Source: JBCBKU01 sp965267475
Lineage (GTDB): Bacteria > Pseudomonadota > Alphaproteobacteria > Rhodobacterales > Rhodobacteraceae
Assembly: GCA_965267475.1 (NCBI GenBank)
Contig: OZ254079.1
Location: forward strand, 2,294,001 to 2,358,000
Direction: 5' to 3'
Length of the DNA stretch: 64,000 bases
A program made the translations under genes and the position numbers. A model generated the notes under the pieces. The model was not told the DNA's origin, did not search any database, and saw nothing but the letters and a program-made list of their open reading frames with translations. Of the stretch, positions 57,334 to 64,000 are shown piece by piece (position 1 is the first letter of the stretch; every line of letters begins with the position of its first letter).

Positions 57334-58301
57334 GCACACGCGCCGTTGTGCGGGGGGTGGGACATTATCTCCCGCCGAAGGTTGTACCGAATTCATGGTT
57401 CGAGAAGATCGTCGATACGTCCGACGAATGGATTAAGTCGCGATCCGGGATCGAGCGTCGGCATTTCGTCGAGGAAGGGCAGACCACGTCCGACCTTGCC
57501 GTATTGGCCGCGGAAAACTGCCTCGCGCGGTCAGAAGCGTCAGTCGATGACCTTGATGCCATCATCGTGGCAACCTCAACCGCGGATCTGACATTCCCGT
57601 CGGCTGCCACGATGGTCCAGGCCAAACTGGGCATGACGCGGGGCTATGCCTTTGATGTGCAAGCAGTTTGTGCCGGGTTCGTGTTCGCGCTTGCCAATGC
57701 GAATGCCTTGATCGTGTCCGGCCAGGCGAACCGTGTGCTGGTGATTGGGGCCGAGACCTTCAGCCGCCTTATGGACTTCGAAGACCGCGCAACATGCGTG
57801 CTTTTTGGCGATGGCGCGGGGGCGCTTTTGCTGGAAGCCGCCGAAGGCACGGGCACAACCGAAGATCGCGGGATCCTGTCCACCGATCTGAACTCAGACG
57901 GCAGCCACAAGGATATCCTTTATGTCGACGGAGGTGTCTCGACAGGCACCACGGGCCACCTGCGCATGCAGGGAAAGGAAGTTTTTCGACACGCGGTTGA
58001 GAAGCTGGCGAAGACGGCTGAGACGGCGCTTGAGAAGGCGGGGTTGACGGCCGACGACGTCGATCAGATTGTGCCGCACCAGGCCAACCTGAGAATCATC
58101 AAAGGAACCGCGCAGAAGCTCGGGGTGCCCATGGACCGCGTGGTTGTTACCGTTCAGAACCATGGAAACACCTCGGCGGCATCTATTCCTCTCGCATTAT
58201 CAGTGGGTTCTGAGGCAAAGCAAATCCAAAAAGGTGACCTTGTTCTGACCGAAGCCATTGGCGGCGGCCTTGCCTGGGGATCGGTGGTTTTACGCTGGTA
58301 A
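57330..58301 (+). CDS. fabH: Beta-ketoacyl-ACP synthase III
   Basis: Starts fatty-acid synthesis by condensing acetyl-CoA with malonyl-ACP. The 323-residue enzyme has the catalytic Cys in FDVQAVCAGFVFAL, His in PHQANLRI and Asn in NHGNTSAAS. Typical length and start (STRAVVRGVGHYLPPKVVPN at its N-terminus). It overlaps plsX by 4 bases. Confidence 0.97.
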   Translation: MSTRAVVRGVGHYLPPKVVPNSWFEKIVDTSDEWIKSRSGIERRHFVEEGQTTSDLAVLAAENCLARSEASVDDLDAIIVATSTADLTFPSAATMVQAKLGMTRGYAFDVQAVCAGFVFALANANALIVSGQANRVLVIGAETFSRLMDFEDRATCVLFGDGAGALLLEAAEGTGTTEDRGILSTDLNSDGSHKDILYVDGGVSTGTTGHLRMQGKEVFRHAVEKLAKTAETALEKAGLTADDVDQIVPHQANLRIIKGTAQKLGVPMDRVVVTVQNHGNTSAASIPLALSVGSEAKQIQKGDLVLTEAIGGGLAWGSVVLRW

Positions 58302-58336
58302 GCCCCTTTTTAAGGCTTTTGGCCAAGCCATTGATA

Positions 58337-58365
58337 TTGACTTTGAAATTCAGACAGCCCTAATC
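58337..58365 (+). promoter_or_regulatory. ihfA: Candidate promoter of ihfA
   Basis: TTGACT (58337-58342) and CTAATC (58360-58365) are separated by 17 bases and lie 27 bases before the start codon of ihfA. A weak hairpin AAGCC/GGCTT (about 58301-58319) with T residues just upstream could end the fabH transcript. Confidence 0.4.
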
Positions 58366-58391
58366 TCCGAAAACCAGAACGGGGGGACGAC

Positions 58392-58691
58392 ATGGGCGAA
58401 AAAACTTTGACACGGATGGACTTGAGCGAGGCCGTGTTTCGCGAGGTCGGGCTTTCCCGCAATGAATCCGCGCAACTCGTCGAGAGCGTTCTGACCTATA
58501 TGTCGGATGCCCTATCCAGCGGCGAAACCGTCAAAATCTCGTCTTTCGGAACGTTCAGCGTGCGCGATAAAGCTGCCCGCGTCGGACGGAACCCCAAAAC
58601 GGGACAGGAAGTCCCGATCCATCCCCGCCGCGTTCTGACGTTCCGCCCGTCGCATCTGATGAAAGAACGGGTTGCCGCGGGCAACAAGTAG
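58392..58691 (+). CDS. ihfA: Integration host factor alpha subunit
   Basis: A 99-residue DNA-bending protein: LTRMDLSEAVFREVGLSR, FGTFSVRDKAARVGRNPKTG (beta-arm) and PIHPRRVLTFRPSHLMKERV. It forms a heterodimer with IhfB, whose gene is not in the window. AACGGGGGGACGAC precedes the start. A MerR gene follows after 2 bases, as in many alphaproteobacteria. Confidence 0.97.
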   Translation: MGEKTLTRMDLSEAVFREVGLSRNESAQLVESVLTYMSDALSSGETVKISSFGTFSVRDKAARVGRNPKTGQEVPIHPRRVLTFRPSHLMKERVAAGNK

Positions 58692-58693
58692 CC

Positions 58694-59560
58694 ATGGACA
58701 AATCGCCCGAGGCTTTCCGGACCATTAGCGAGGTGGCCGATTGGCTGGACGTGCCCACGCACGTCCTTCGTTTTTGGGAGAGCCGCTTCAGCCAGGTCAA
58801 ACCTGTGAAGCGGGCGGGCGGGCGCCGATATTATCGTCCGAATGACATGCTTCTGATCGGCGGCATCAAGGCGCTTCTTCATGATGAGGGCATGACCATT
58901 CGCGGGGTGCAAAAGCTGCTTCGCGAAGAAGGCGTCAAGCACGTCTCTGGCCATTCCAAGCCGCTGAGCGATGGCGGCAGCGCCCCGGCTCCTTCCCCGG
59001 CGCCCGCGCCACCGCCGCCGAATGTGGAAGACGCCGAGGTTCTGGCCGATCCCGCACCGTTGGATCCGGGCGCGCCACTGCCGCGCGACGACTTGAAAGT
59101 CGAACCGGTGGATGCTGGCGACATTGGCACCGACCTTGCAGCCGAAGTTTCTCAAATCCCTGAAGAAGAACCCAAAAAGAAAACGGAAGCTGAAGTTCCA
59201 CCTTTGGCGGAAAACGCCGCTGCCGCCGCGCCCGCCTTGGAGACGCCAGAAGACGAACCGACGCTGCCCATGTTCGGATCCGTTCGACGGCGGGCTGCCG
59301 CGGCTGAGACAGAGCCCGATGCTTCTAAGCAACCCGAAAAAACCGGAGCTGACGCTGGCCCAACGATCCCGGCTACGCCCAACGTTGCCGACACAGATCC
59401 CGCCGATGACGATCCGTCCATCACCGTGGGTGCGATCCTGACATCGCGCCTGCGTGCATTGCACGGCGGCGGACGCAAGATTGATCGCGACCGGCTTCGG
59501 GATGCGCGCGATCGTGCTGCGGCTTTGCGCGAACAGCTTGATCAGACGGCGTCGAAATGA
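58694..59560 (+). CDS. MerR-family DNA-binding protein with long acidic/Pro-rich linker
   Basis: A 288-residue protein. Residues 8-80 are a MerR winged helix-turn-helix (TISEVADWLDVPTHVLRFWE, RRYYRPNDMLLIGGIKALL). Residues about 95-230 are a low-complexity linker rich in Pro, Ala, Glu and Asp (PAPSPAPAPPPPN). The C-terminal 45 residues form a conserved-looking basic helix (TSRLRALHGGGRKIDRDRLR). No Cys pair for metal sensing is seen. The gene is coupled to ihfA (2-base gap) and its target is unknown. Confidence 0.9.
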   Translation: MDKSPEAFRTISEVADWLDVPTHVLRFWESRFSQVKPVKRAGGRRYYRPNDMLLIGGIKALLHDEGMTIRGVQKLLREEGVKHVSGHSKPLSDGGSAPAPSPAPAPPPPNVEDAEVLADPAPLDPGAPLPRDDLKVEPVDAGDIGTDLAAEVSQIPEEEPKKKTEAEVPPLAENAAAAAPALETPEDEPTLPMFGSVRRRAAAAETEPDASKQPEKTGADAGPTIPATPNVADTDPADDDPSITVGAILTSRLRALHGGGRKIDRDRLRDARDRAAALREQLDQTASK

Positions 59561-59605
59561 TGCCCCCTTGCCCCGCGTCGCGATTGCGGTATATCGGGCG
59601 TCTGT

Positions 59606-59683
59606 CGGGCTATGGCGCAGCTTGGTTAGCGCGTCCGTCTGGGGGACGGAAGGTCGCAGGTTCAAATCCTGCTAGCCCGACCA
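59606..59683 (+). tRNA. tRNA-Pro, anticodon GGG
   Basis: A complete cloverleaf: 7-bp acceptor stem (CGGGCTA with TAGCCCG), D arm GCGC/GCGC, 5-bp anticodon stem TCCGT/ACGGA with loop CTGGGGG and anticodon GGG at 59641-59643, T arm GCAGG/CCTGC with loop TTCAAAT, discriminator A and encoded CCA (59681-59683). It reads CCC and CCU codons. Confidence 0.97.
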
Positions 59684-59705
59684 TCACACCTTTCCCCTGA
59701 TCCAG

Positions 59706-60785
59706 ATGACCGGCGTTCTATCCGATAATGGCTTGCGGGGTTTGATCCGGACCGGCGCTTTGGCGGCAGATCAACCCATCGCGGACGGCCAGATCCAGCC
59801 GGCATCGTTAGATCTGCGATTGGGATCAAAGGCTTACCGCGTCCGCGCCTCCTTTCTTGCCGGAAAAGGCAAAACCGTTGCTGAACGGCTGGACGACTTC
59901 ACCATGCATGAGATCGACCTGACCGGTGGCGCTGTCCTTGAAAAGGGCTGCGTCTATGTGGTCCCGTTACTGGAGCGGTTGGACTTGCCCGCCGGTCTTT
60001 CTGGCGCGGCAAGCGCCAAGTCATCCATCGGGCGCCTTGATCTTTTGACCCGTATCATCACGGACCATGGAACCGAGTTCGACCGGGTGCCCGAGGGGTA
60101 TTCGGGCCCCCTTTTCGTGGAAATCTGTCCGCAAAGTTTTTCGGTCATCGCAAAGACCGGTCAGCTTTTGAACCAGATCATTTTCCGCGAAGGACAAACG
60201 GTCGTCTCCGACGCTGACCTCAAAGAGTTGCATGCCCGGACGCCCATTGTCTCGGGCGAGGCCGTGATTGACGGCGGGCTTGGCTTCTCGGTTGATCTGA
60301 AACCCGAGACCGGCACGCTTGTCGGATATCGCGCCAAGCCCCATGCCGGGGTCATCGACCTTGGGAAGATCGCCCATTACGACCCGTCGGAATTCTGGGA
60401 AGAGGTGCGCACCGAGACCGGCTGGATCATCCTGGACCCCGGCGCGTTCTATATTCTCGTCAGCCGTGAGGCGATCATCATCCCGCCCGATCATGCAGCC
60501 GAGATGGCGCCTTACCTTGCCATGGTGGGCGAGTTCCGGGTGCACTACGCGGGCTTCTTTGATCCGGGTTTTGGCTGGGCCGAAGCCGGTGGCGCCGGGT
60601 CGCGTGGCGTGCTTGAGGTGCGCTGCCACGAGGCGCCCTTCGTTCTGGAGCATGGCCAGGTCGTCGGTCGGCTGGTTTATGAACGCATGGCCGAAGCGCC
60701 GGATGTGCTCTATGGCGCTGATATCAAATCAAATTATCAGGGTCAGGGTTTGAAGTTGTCGAAGCATTTCCGCGCACCGAAGTAA
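59706..60785 (+). CDS. dcd: dCTP deaminase, long double-domain type
   Basis: Converts dCTP to dUTP for thymidylate synthesis. The 359-residue protein is nearly twice as long as E. coli Dcd (193) and comprises two related domains, as in other alphaproteobacteria. Family elements in the first half: IQPASLDLRLGSKAYRVRA, SAKSSIGRLDLLTRIITDHG and FVEICPQSFSVIAKTGQ. The second half repeats the pattern (PHAGVIDLGK, VGEFRVHYAGFFDPGFGW). It begins 22 bases after the tRNA. Confidence 0.88.
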   Translation: MTGVLSDNGLRGLIRTGALAADQPIADGQIQPASLDLRLGSKAYRVRASFLAGKGKTVAERLDDFTMHEIDLTGGAVLEKGCVYVVPLLERLDLPAGLSGAASAKSSIGRLDLLTRIITDHGTEFDRVPEGYSGPLFVEICPQSFSVIAKTGQLLNQIIFREGQTVVSDADLKELHARTPIVSGEAVIDGGLGFSVDLKPETGTLVGYRAKPHAGVIDLGKIAHYDPSEFWEEVRTETGWIILDPGAFYILVSREAIIIPPDHAAEMAPYLAMVGEFRVHYAGFFDPGFGWAEAGGAGSRGVLEVRCHEAPFVLEHGQVVGRLVYERMAEAPDVLYGADIKSNYQGQGLKLSKHFRAPK

Positions 60786-60835
60786 ACGCCCGATCTTTGG
60801 CGGCACGTCCATGGGGAATCGGTTAGGCTGCCCCC

Positions 60836-61888
60836 ATGTTGTTCGCAGATCCCGATCCCGACACGCTTTATGCTGCGCTTTTGGCCCGCGATCCGTCCTG
60901 GGACGGACGTGCTTTTGTCGGTGTGTCGACAACCGGAGTTTTCTGCCGACTGACCTGCCCCGCCCGAAAACCGAAGCGCGCCCATTGCCAATTCTTTCCG
61001 GATACCGGGGCATGCGTTGCCGCCGGATTTCGCCCGTGCCACCGATGCCATCCCGTTTCTGGCGCACCGCCATTTGTCACCGAGCTTCTGGCCGCACTGA
61101 ACGCCGATCCAGAACGTCGCTGGTCCGAAGAGGATCTTCACGCCCGAGGGTATGACCCTTCCACGGTTCGCCGTGGATTTAAGCGGGCTTTCGGGCAGAC
61201 CTTTCTTGATCTGGCACGTGCACGCCGCCTGAAATCGGGACTTTCCACGCTGAAAACTGGCGACGTGATCGAAGCGCAACTGGACGCTGGGTTCGGATCC
61301 GACGCCGGATTTCGCGCCGCCGTCGCGCGGCTTCTGGGCGTGGCCCCTGCCGCGTTGAGGCAAGGCGGATTGCTGCACGTCGCCTGGATCGAGACACCGC
61401 TGGGCGACATGATCGCCGTAACAGACCAACGCACGCTGCATCTGCTGGAATTTGCGGACCGGCCTGCCCTGCCCCGGGAAATGGCACGGCTGGTCAAACA
61501 AGCCAAAGGCGGTATCGGGCTTGGTGAGACTCCGGTAACGGATGCGCTGCGTCGCACCCTCGACCAGTTCTTCGCGGGTGAAAATGCTCGGTTCGAGATC
61601 CCGCTGGTGCTCCATGGCACGCCGTTCACGCAATCCGTTTGGCGCGCCTTACAAGAGATACCAGCGGGCGAAACGCGCAGCTATTCGGATCTGGCTGCCG
61701 CCATTGGCAGACCAGACGCGGTGCGCGCCGTGGCACGGGCCAACGGGGCCAATCAGATCGCCATTCTGATCCCCTGCCACCGGGTGCTTGGTGCTGATGG
61801 CGCCCTGACTGGATACGGCGGCGGGCTTTGGCGAAAAGACCGGCTGATCCGGCTCGAAAAGCAGTATGAAAAGGACAAAATCAGATGA
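60836..61888 (+). CDS. ada: Ada-type DNA alkylation repair protein and transcription activator
   Basis: A 350-residue protein combining three parts: an N-terminal Ada zinc domain that takes methyl groups from phosphotriesters (CRLTCPARKPKRAHC, then CHRCHP), an AraC-type DNA-binding region (RRWSEEDLHARGYDPSTVRRGFKRAFG and AVARLLGV near 95-165), and an O6-methylguanine transferase domain with active Cys in ILIPCHRVLG. It overlaps the next gene by 4 bases. Confidence 0.93.
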   Translation: MLFADPDPDTLYAALLARDPSWDGRAFVGVSTTGVFCRLTCPARKPKRAHCQFFPDTGACVAAGFRPCHRCHPVSGAPPFVTELLAALNADPERRWSEEDLHARGYDPSTVRRGFKRAFGQTFLDLARARRLKSGLSTLKTGDVIEAQLDAGFGSDAGFRAAVARLLGVAPAALRQGGLLHVAWIETPLGDMIAVTDQRTLHLLEFADRPALPREMARLVKQAKGGIGLGETPVTDALRRTLDQFFAGENARFEIPLVLHGTPFTQSVWRALQEIPAGETRSYSDLAAAIGRPDAVRAVARANGANQIAILIPCHRVLGADGALTGYGGGLWRKDRLIRLEKQYEKDKIR

Positions 61889-62652
61889 ACACGCAAGGCG
61901 AAAAAGCGGCACGTTTTCAGGCCCTTCACGTCAAGGGCGACCCATTGGTGCTGTTCAACGTCTGGGATGCGGGATCGGCCCAGGCTGTGGCCAAGGCAGG
62001 GGCCAAGGCCGTCGCCACGGGAAGTTGGTCGGTCGCGGGTGCACAAGGGTTTCCAGATGGTGAAGCGATCCCCGTTGACCTGCTTCTTGGGGTCGCGGAA
62101 CGGATCGCTCATGGCGTCGATCTACCCGTCTCGATCGATTTCGAAGGGGCCTACGCGACCGCGCCAGAAGCCGTAGGTCGGAACGTCACCCGGTTGATTT
62201 CGCGGGGCATCATCGGCATGAACTTCGAAGATCAAATCGTTGGGATGCAAGGATTATATTCCGTTGATGAGCAATCCCGCCGGATCCGCGCTGCGCGCAA
62301 AGCGGCTGAGGACAGCGGCATCGATTTCTTCATCAACGCGCGGACCGATGTATTTCTGAAAGAACCGGACGCATCGAAACATGCGGCACTTGCCGACGAG
62401 GCGGTCGAACGCGGCCAGGCCTATGCGGACGCCGGCGGAAGCGGCTTTTTCGTCCCTGCCCTGACAGATCCCGATCTGATCGGGAAGATTTGCGACGCTG
62501 TCCCGCTGCCCGTCAATGTGTTCATGCGCCCCGGGCTGCCAGCGAAGGAGAAACTGTCCGAGCTTGGTGTCGCCCGGATCAGCCATGGACCCGGGCCCTA
62601 TCGCGCCATGCTGGCTTGGCTGGAAAGCGCCGCCGCCGACGCAGTTGGTTAG
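61885..62652 (+). CDS. Isocitrate lyase/PEP mutase superfamily protein
   Basis: A 255-residue TIM-barrel protein: PLVLFNVWDAGSAQAVAKAGAKAVATGS, LPVSIDFEGAYA, GIIGMNFEDQI (metal-ligand region) and FFINARTDVFL. The catalytic Cys loop (KRCGH/KKCGH) of isocitrate and methylisocitrate lyases is missing, so it belongs to a PEPM-like subgroup of unknown substrate. It shares a 4-base overlap with ada and may be co-expressed after alkylation damage. Confidence 0.85.
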   Translation: MNTQGEKAARFQALHVKGDPLVLFNVWDAGSAQAVAKAGAKAVATGSWSVAGAQGFPDGEAIPVDLLLGVAERIAHGVDLPVSIDFEGAYATAPEAVGRNVTRLISRGIIGMNFEDQIVGMQGLYSVDEQSRRIRAARKAAEDSGIDFFINARTDVFLKEPDASKHAALADEAVERGQAYADAGGSGFFVPALTDPDLIGKICDAVPLPVNVFMRPGLPAKEKLSELGVARISHGPGPYRAMLAWLESAAADAVG

Positions 62653-62653
62653 A

Positions 62654-62866
62654 TCAGAAACGCGACACCCGGCGGCCAATCTTCATCGTTTGCTTTATGC
62701 GCTTGGCGGTTTCCTTTTCGTCGACTTGCGGGGCGTCGGATCCTTCGTCGCCCTTCCGTCGCGCCATCGCGCCAGATGCGGCTTTGACGCCTGCGTTGAT
62801 CCCTTTGCGCATCAGCAAACGTGTGCCCATGCGGACCAGCATGTTGATCAGTTGATTTGCATTCAT
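62654..62866 (-). CDS. Small basic protein of unknown function next to scpB
   Basis: A 70-residue protein, MNANQLINMLVRMGTRLLMRKG, with a short hydrophobic-amphipathic N-terminus and a basic C-terminal helix (KRIKQTMKIGRRVSRF). It overlaps the scpB end by 4 bases and so is co-translated with scpAB. No family recognised; it is likely real because of the coupling and composition. Confidence 0.65.
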   Translation of the reverse strand: MNANQLINMLVRMGTRLLMRKGINAGVKAASGAMARRKGDEGSDAPQVDEKETAKRIKQTMKIGRRVSRF

Positions 62867-63564
62867 TGCTCTGCTCCTGCGGTTTCACCGTCTTGGATGT
62901 CGTTGTCGTCTGCCTCTTCAAACAGCTCGGACTGTTGATCTTCGCTGTCGTCGTCTTCCCCCTCCGCTCCAGGCGGTGGGCGATTGTCCAAAAGCCCGGC
63001 CGAGCGCAATTCCTTCAGCCCCGGCAGGTCTTTTGAAGAACTTAGTCCGAAATGGTCCAGAAACCCTTGGGTTACCACAAATGTGACCGGTCGGCCCGGC
63101 GTCATCCGGCGACGCCCCAGACGGATCCACTCCAATTCGAGAAGTTGGTCGATCGTGCCCCGGCTGACGGACACGCCGCGGATTTCTTCAATCTCGGCCC
63201 GCGTCACCGGTTGATGATAGGCAATAATCGCAAGCGTCTCGATAGCCGCGCGCGACAGCTTCCGCGTCTCGACCACTTCCTTGCGCATCAGGAAGCCGAG
63301 ATCTGGTGCCGTGCGGATTGCCCAGGCATCGCCAACCTTCACCACCTGCACCCCGCGCCCGTCATAGCGCTTTCGAAGTTGCTCGACCGCCGCCGCACCA
63401 TCGGCGCCATGGGGCATCCGCGCGTTCAATTCGGCCACTTTCACGGGCTCTGCCGAGGCGAAAAGGATCGCTTCAACCATGCGTTCCTGCTCGGCCAGGG
63501 GCGGCGCTTCAAACAGGCTTTCCTCGTCCTGCATCGGATTGTCCGAGATCTGATCATCAGCCAT
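62863..63564 (-). CDS. scpB: Segregation and condensation protein B
   Basis: A 233-residue winged-helix subunit of the SMC-ScpAB complex that compacts chromosomes. Visible: LAEQERMVEAILFASAEPVK, SRAAIETLAIIAYHQPVTRAEIEEIRGV and GRPVTFVVTQGFLDHFGLSSSKDLPGLKEL. The C-terminal 45 residues are acidic (EGEDDDSEDQQSELFEE) and longer than in Bacillus ScpB. ATG 63564 overlaps the scpA end; the frame runs further up without similarity. Confidence 0.95.
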   Translation of the reverse strand: MADDQISDNPMQDEESLFEAPPLAEQERMVEAILFASAEPVKVAELNARMPHGADGAAAVEQLRKRYDGRGVQVVKVGDAWAIRTAPDLGFLMRKEVVETRKLSRAAIETLAIIAYHQPVTRAEIEEIRGVSVSRGTIDQLLELEWIRLGRRRMTPGRPVTFVVTQGFLDHFGLSSSKDLPGLKELRSAGLLDNRPPPGAEGEDDDSEDQQSELFEEADDNDIQDGETAGAEQ

Positions 63565-64000
63565 CGACGGGCCTCCGGCGCAATTGGATGGGGGCGAAGG
63601 TGTCGGATTGCCGAAGCTCCGCCGAGCCTGCCTTGACCAGTTCCAGCGCCGCAGCAAACGTGGCCGCGGTGGCGGACCGGCGTTCGGCGGGTGACCCGCT
63701 CCATCCCTCGGGCAGGAAGGATGACAGATCCGCCCACTCGCCCGCGAAGCCGATCAGCGGGCGCAAACGATCCAGCGCCTCTTCCATGGTCAACACATGG
63801 TCCCGGTCCATCACGTAAGGGCGGAAATCGTCCTTCGTACGAACGCGCGCATAGCCCTGCATCAAATCCAGAAGTGTGGCCGTGAACCGCACTTTCCGGT
63901 ACCGCGTCACATCCTCGGGCACACCGCGAACGAAGAAGTCGCGCCCCTTCTGGTCGCGGGCCATCAGCTTAGCCGCCACATCCCGCATGGCCGACAGACG
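63557..64000 (-). CDS. scpA: Segregation and condensation protein A, 5' end outside window
   Basis: The C-terminal 147 residues of ScpA, the kleisin that bridges SMC heads with ScpB. The frame is open through base 64000, so the N-terminus lies beyond the window. Seen: RLSAMRDVAAKLMARDQKGRDFF, the linker with YARVRTKDDF and the C-terminal winged helix ending FAAALELVKAGSAELRQSDTFAPIQLRR (positions in the last 35 residues). It overlaps scpB by 8 bases. Confidence 0.95.
   Translation of the reverse strand, partial: RLSAMRDVAAKLMARDQKGRDFFVRGVPEDVTRYRKVRFTATLLDLMQGYARVRTKDDFRPYVMDRDHVLTMEEALDRLRPLIGFAGEWADLSSFLPEGWSGSPAERRSATAATFAAALELVKAGSAELRQSDTFAPIQLRRRPVDG

Noticed and set aside
59606..59683. 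Integration site at the tRNA-Pro gene
   Set aside because: The tRNA is followed after 22 bases by an ordinary dcd gene; no integrase or repeat of the tRNA 3' end was seen nearby.
1..64000. CRISPR arrays, insertion sequences, prophage genes or toxin-antitoxin pairs
   Set aside because: No regularly spaced repeats, no transposase, integrase or phage structural genes, and no recognisable toxin-antitoxin pair found on either strand.

Overview
The window is a stretch of core chromosome from an alphaproteobacterium of the order Rhodobacterales (Roseobacter-type). The support is the mix of gene neighbourhoods (bamE / yceD-rpmF-plsX-fabH-ihfA-merR, clpP-clpX, rpsB-tsf, scpA-scpB, phoR-pstSCAB-phoU-phoB), GC-rich coding sequence, an OlsB ornithine-lipid acyltransferase, a long alphaproteobacterial-type dCTP deaminase and CtrA-like promoter motifs. 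The genus cannot be fixed from the sequence. I see no prophage, insertion sequence, CRISPR array, rRNA or plasmid backbone; one tRNA-Pro(GGG) is present.

Layout. 1-6.3 kb: two GNAT acetyltransferase genes (one cut by the window edge, one a tandem double-domain protein), obgE, proB, proA and an M20 deacylase, all on + and mostly overlapping. 6.3-9.3 kb: small unknown genes, a frameshifted helix-turn-helix gene, a membrane-anchored CxxC thioredoxin-like protein and a secreted glycerophosphodiesterase. 9.4-18.1 kb: a peptide-type ABC importer (binding protein, two permeases, fused double ATPase) and an aldehyde dehydrogenase, interrupted by a DMT exporter, a Tat-type metallo-beta-lactamase-fold protein and an HxlR regulator. 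18.1-19 kb: an ArsR regulator and SRPBCC protein pair with two clear palindromic operator sites. 19-25.9 kb: clpP, clpX, ridA, a DUF502 membrane protein, pseudouridine catabolism (psuG-psuK) divergent from a TetR regulator, DUF2461 and a cupin. 26-29.8 kb: rpsB-tsf, aroQ and a glycosyltransferase.

29.9-37.7 kb is a complete phosphate regulon on the - strand (phoR, pstS, pstC, pstA, pstB, phoU, phoB) with a Pho-box candidate before pstS. 37.9-42.8 kb has a conserved unknown protein, gamma-carbonic anhydrase, gmk, yicC, a PAS_5 protein behind CtrA-like boxes, a squalene-synthase-fold protein and a methyltransferase; the last two overlap cimA and lie downstream of cysS on the - strand. 46-54.6 kb has repair and amino-acid genes, two paralogous outer-membrane barrels, an ABC-F ATPase, olsB and msrB. 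54.7-64 kb holds envelope and lipid genes (bamE, yceD, rpmF, plsX, fabH), ihfA, a MerR protein, tRNA-Pro, dcd, ada, an isocitrate-lyase-superfamily enzyme and scpB-scpA.

No obviously new multi-gene system is visible. The observations most worth following up are: a family of intergenic hairpins with changing stems but a constant apical heptamer (18.1 kb and 44.4 kb); the paired ArsR operators, one lying on the start codon; CtrA-like boxes before the PAS_5 gene; a structured rpsB leader; an unusually long PstA; and a squalene-synthase-fold protein that lacks the catalytic Asp-rich motif.
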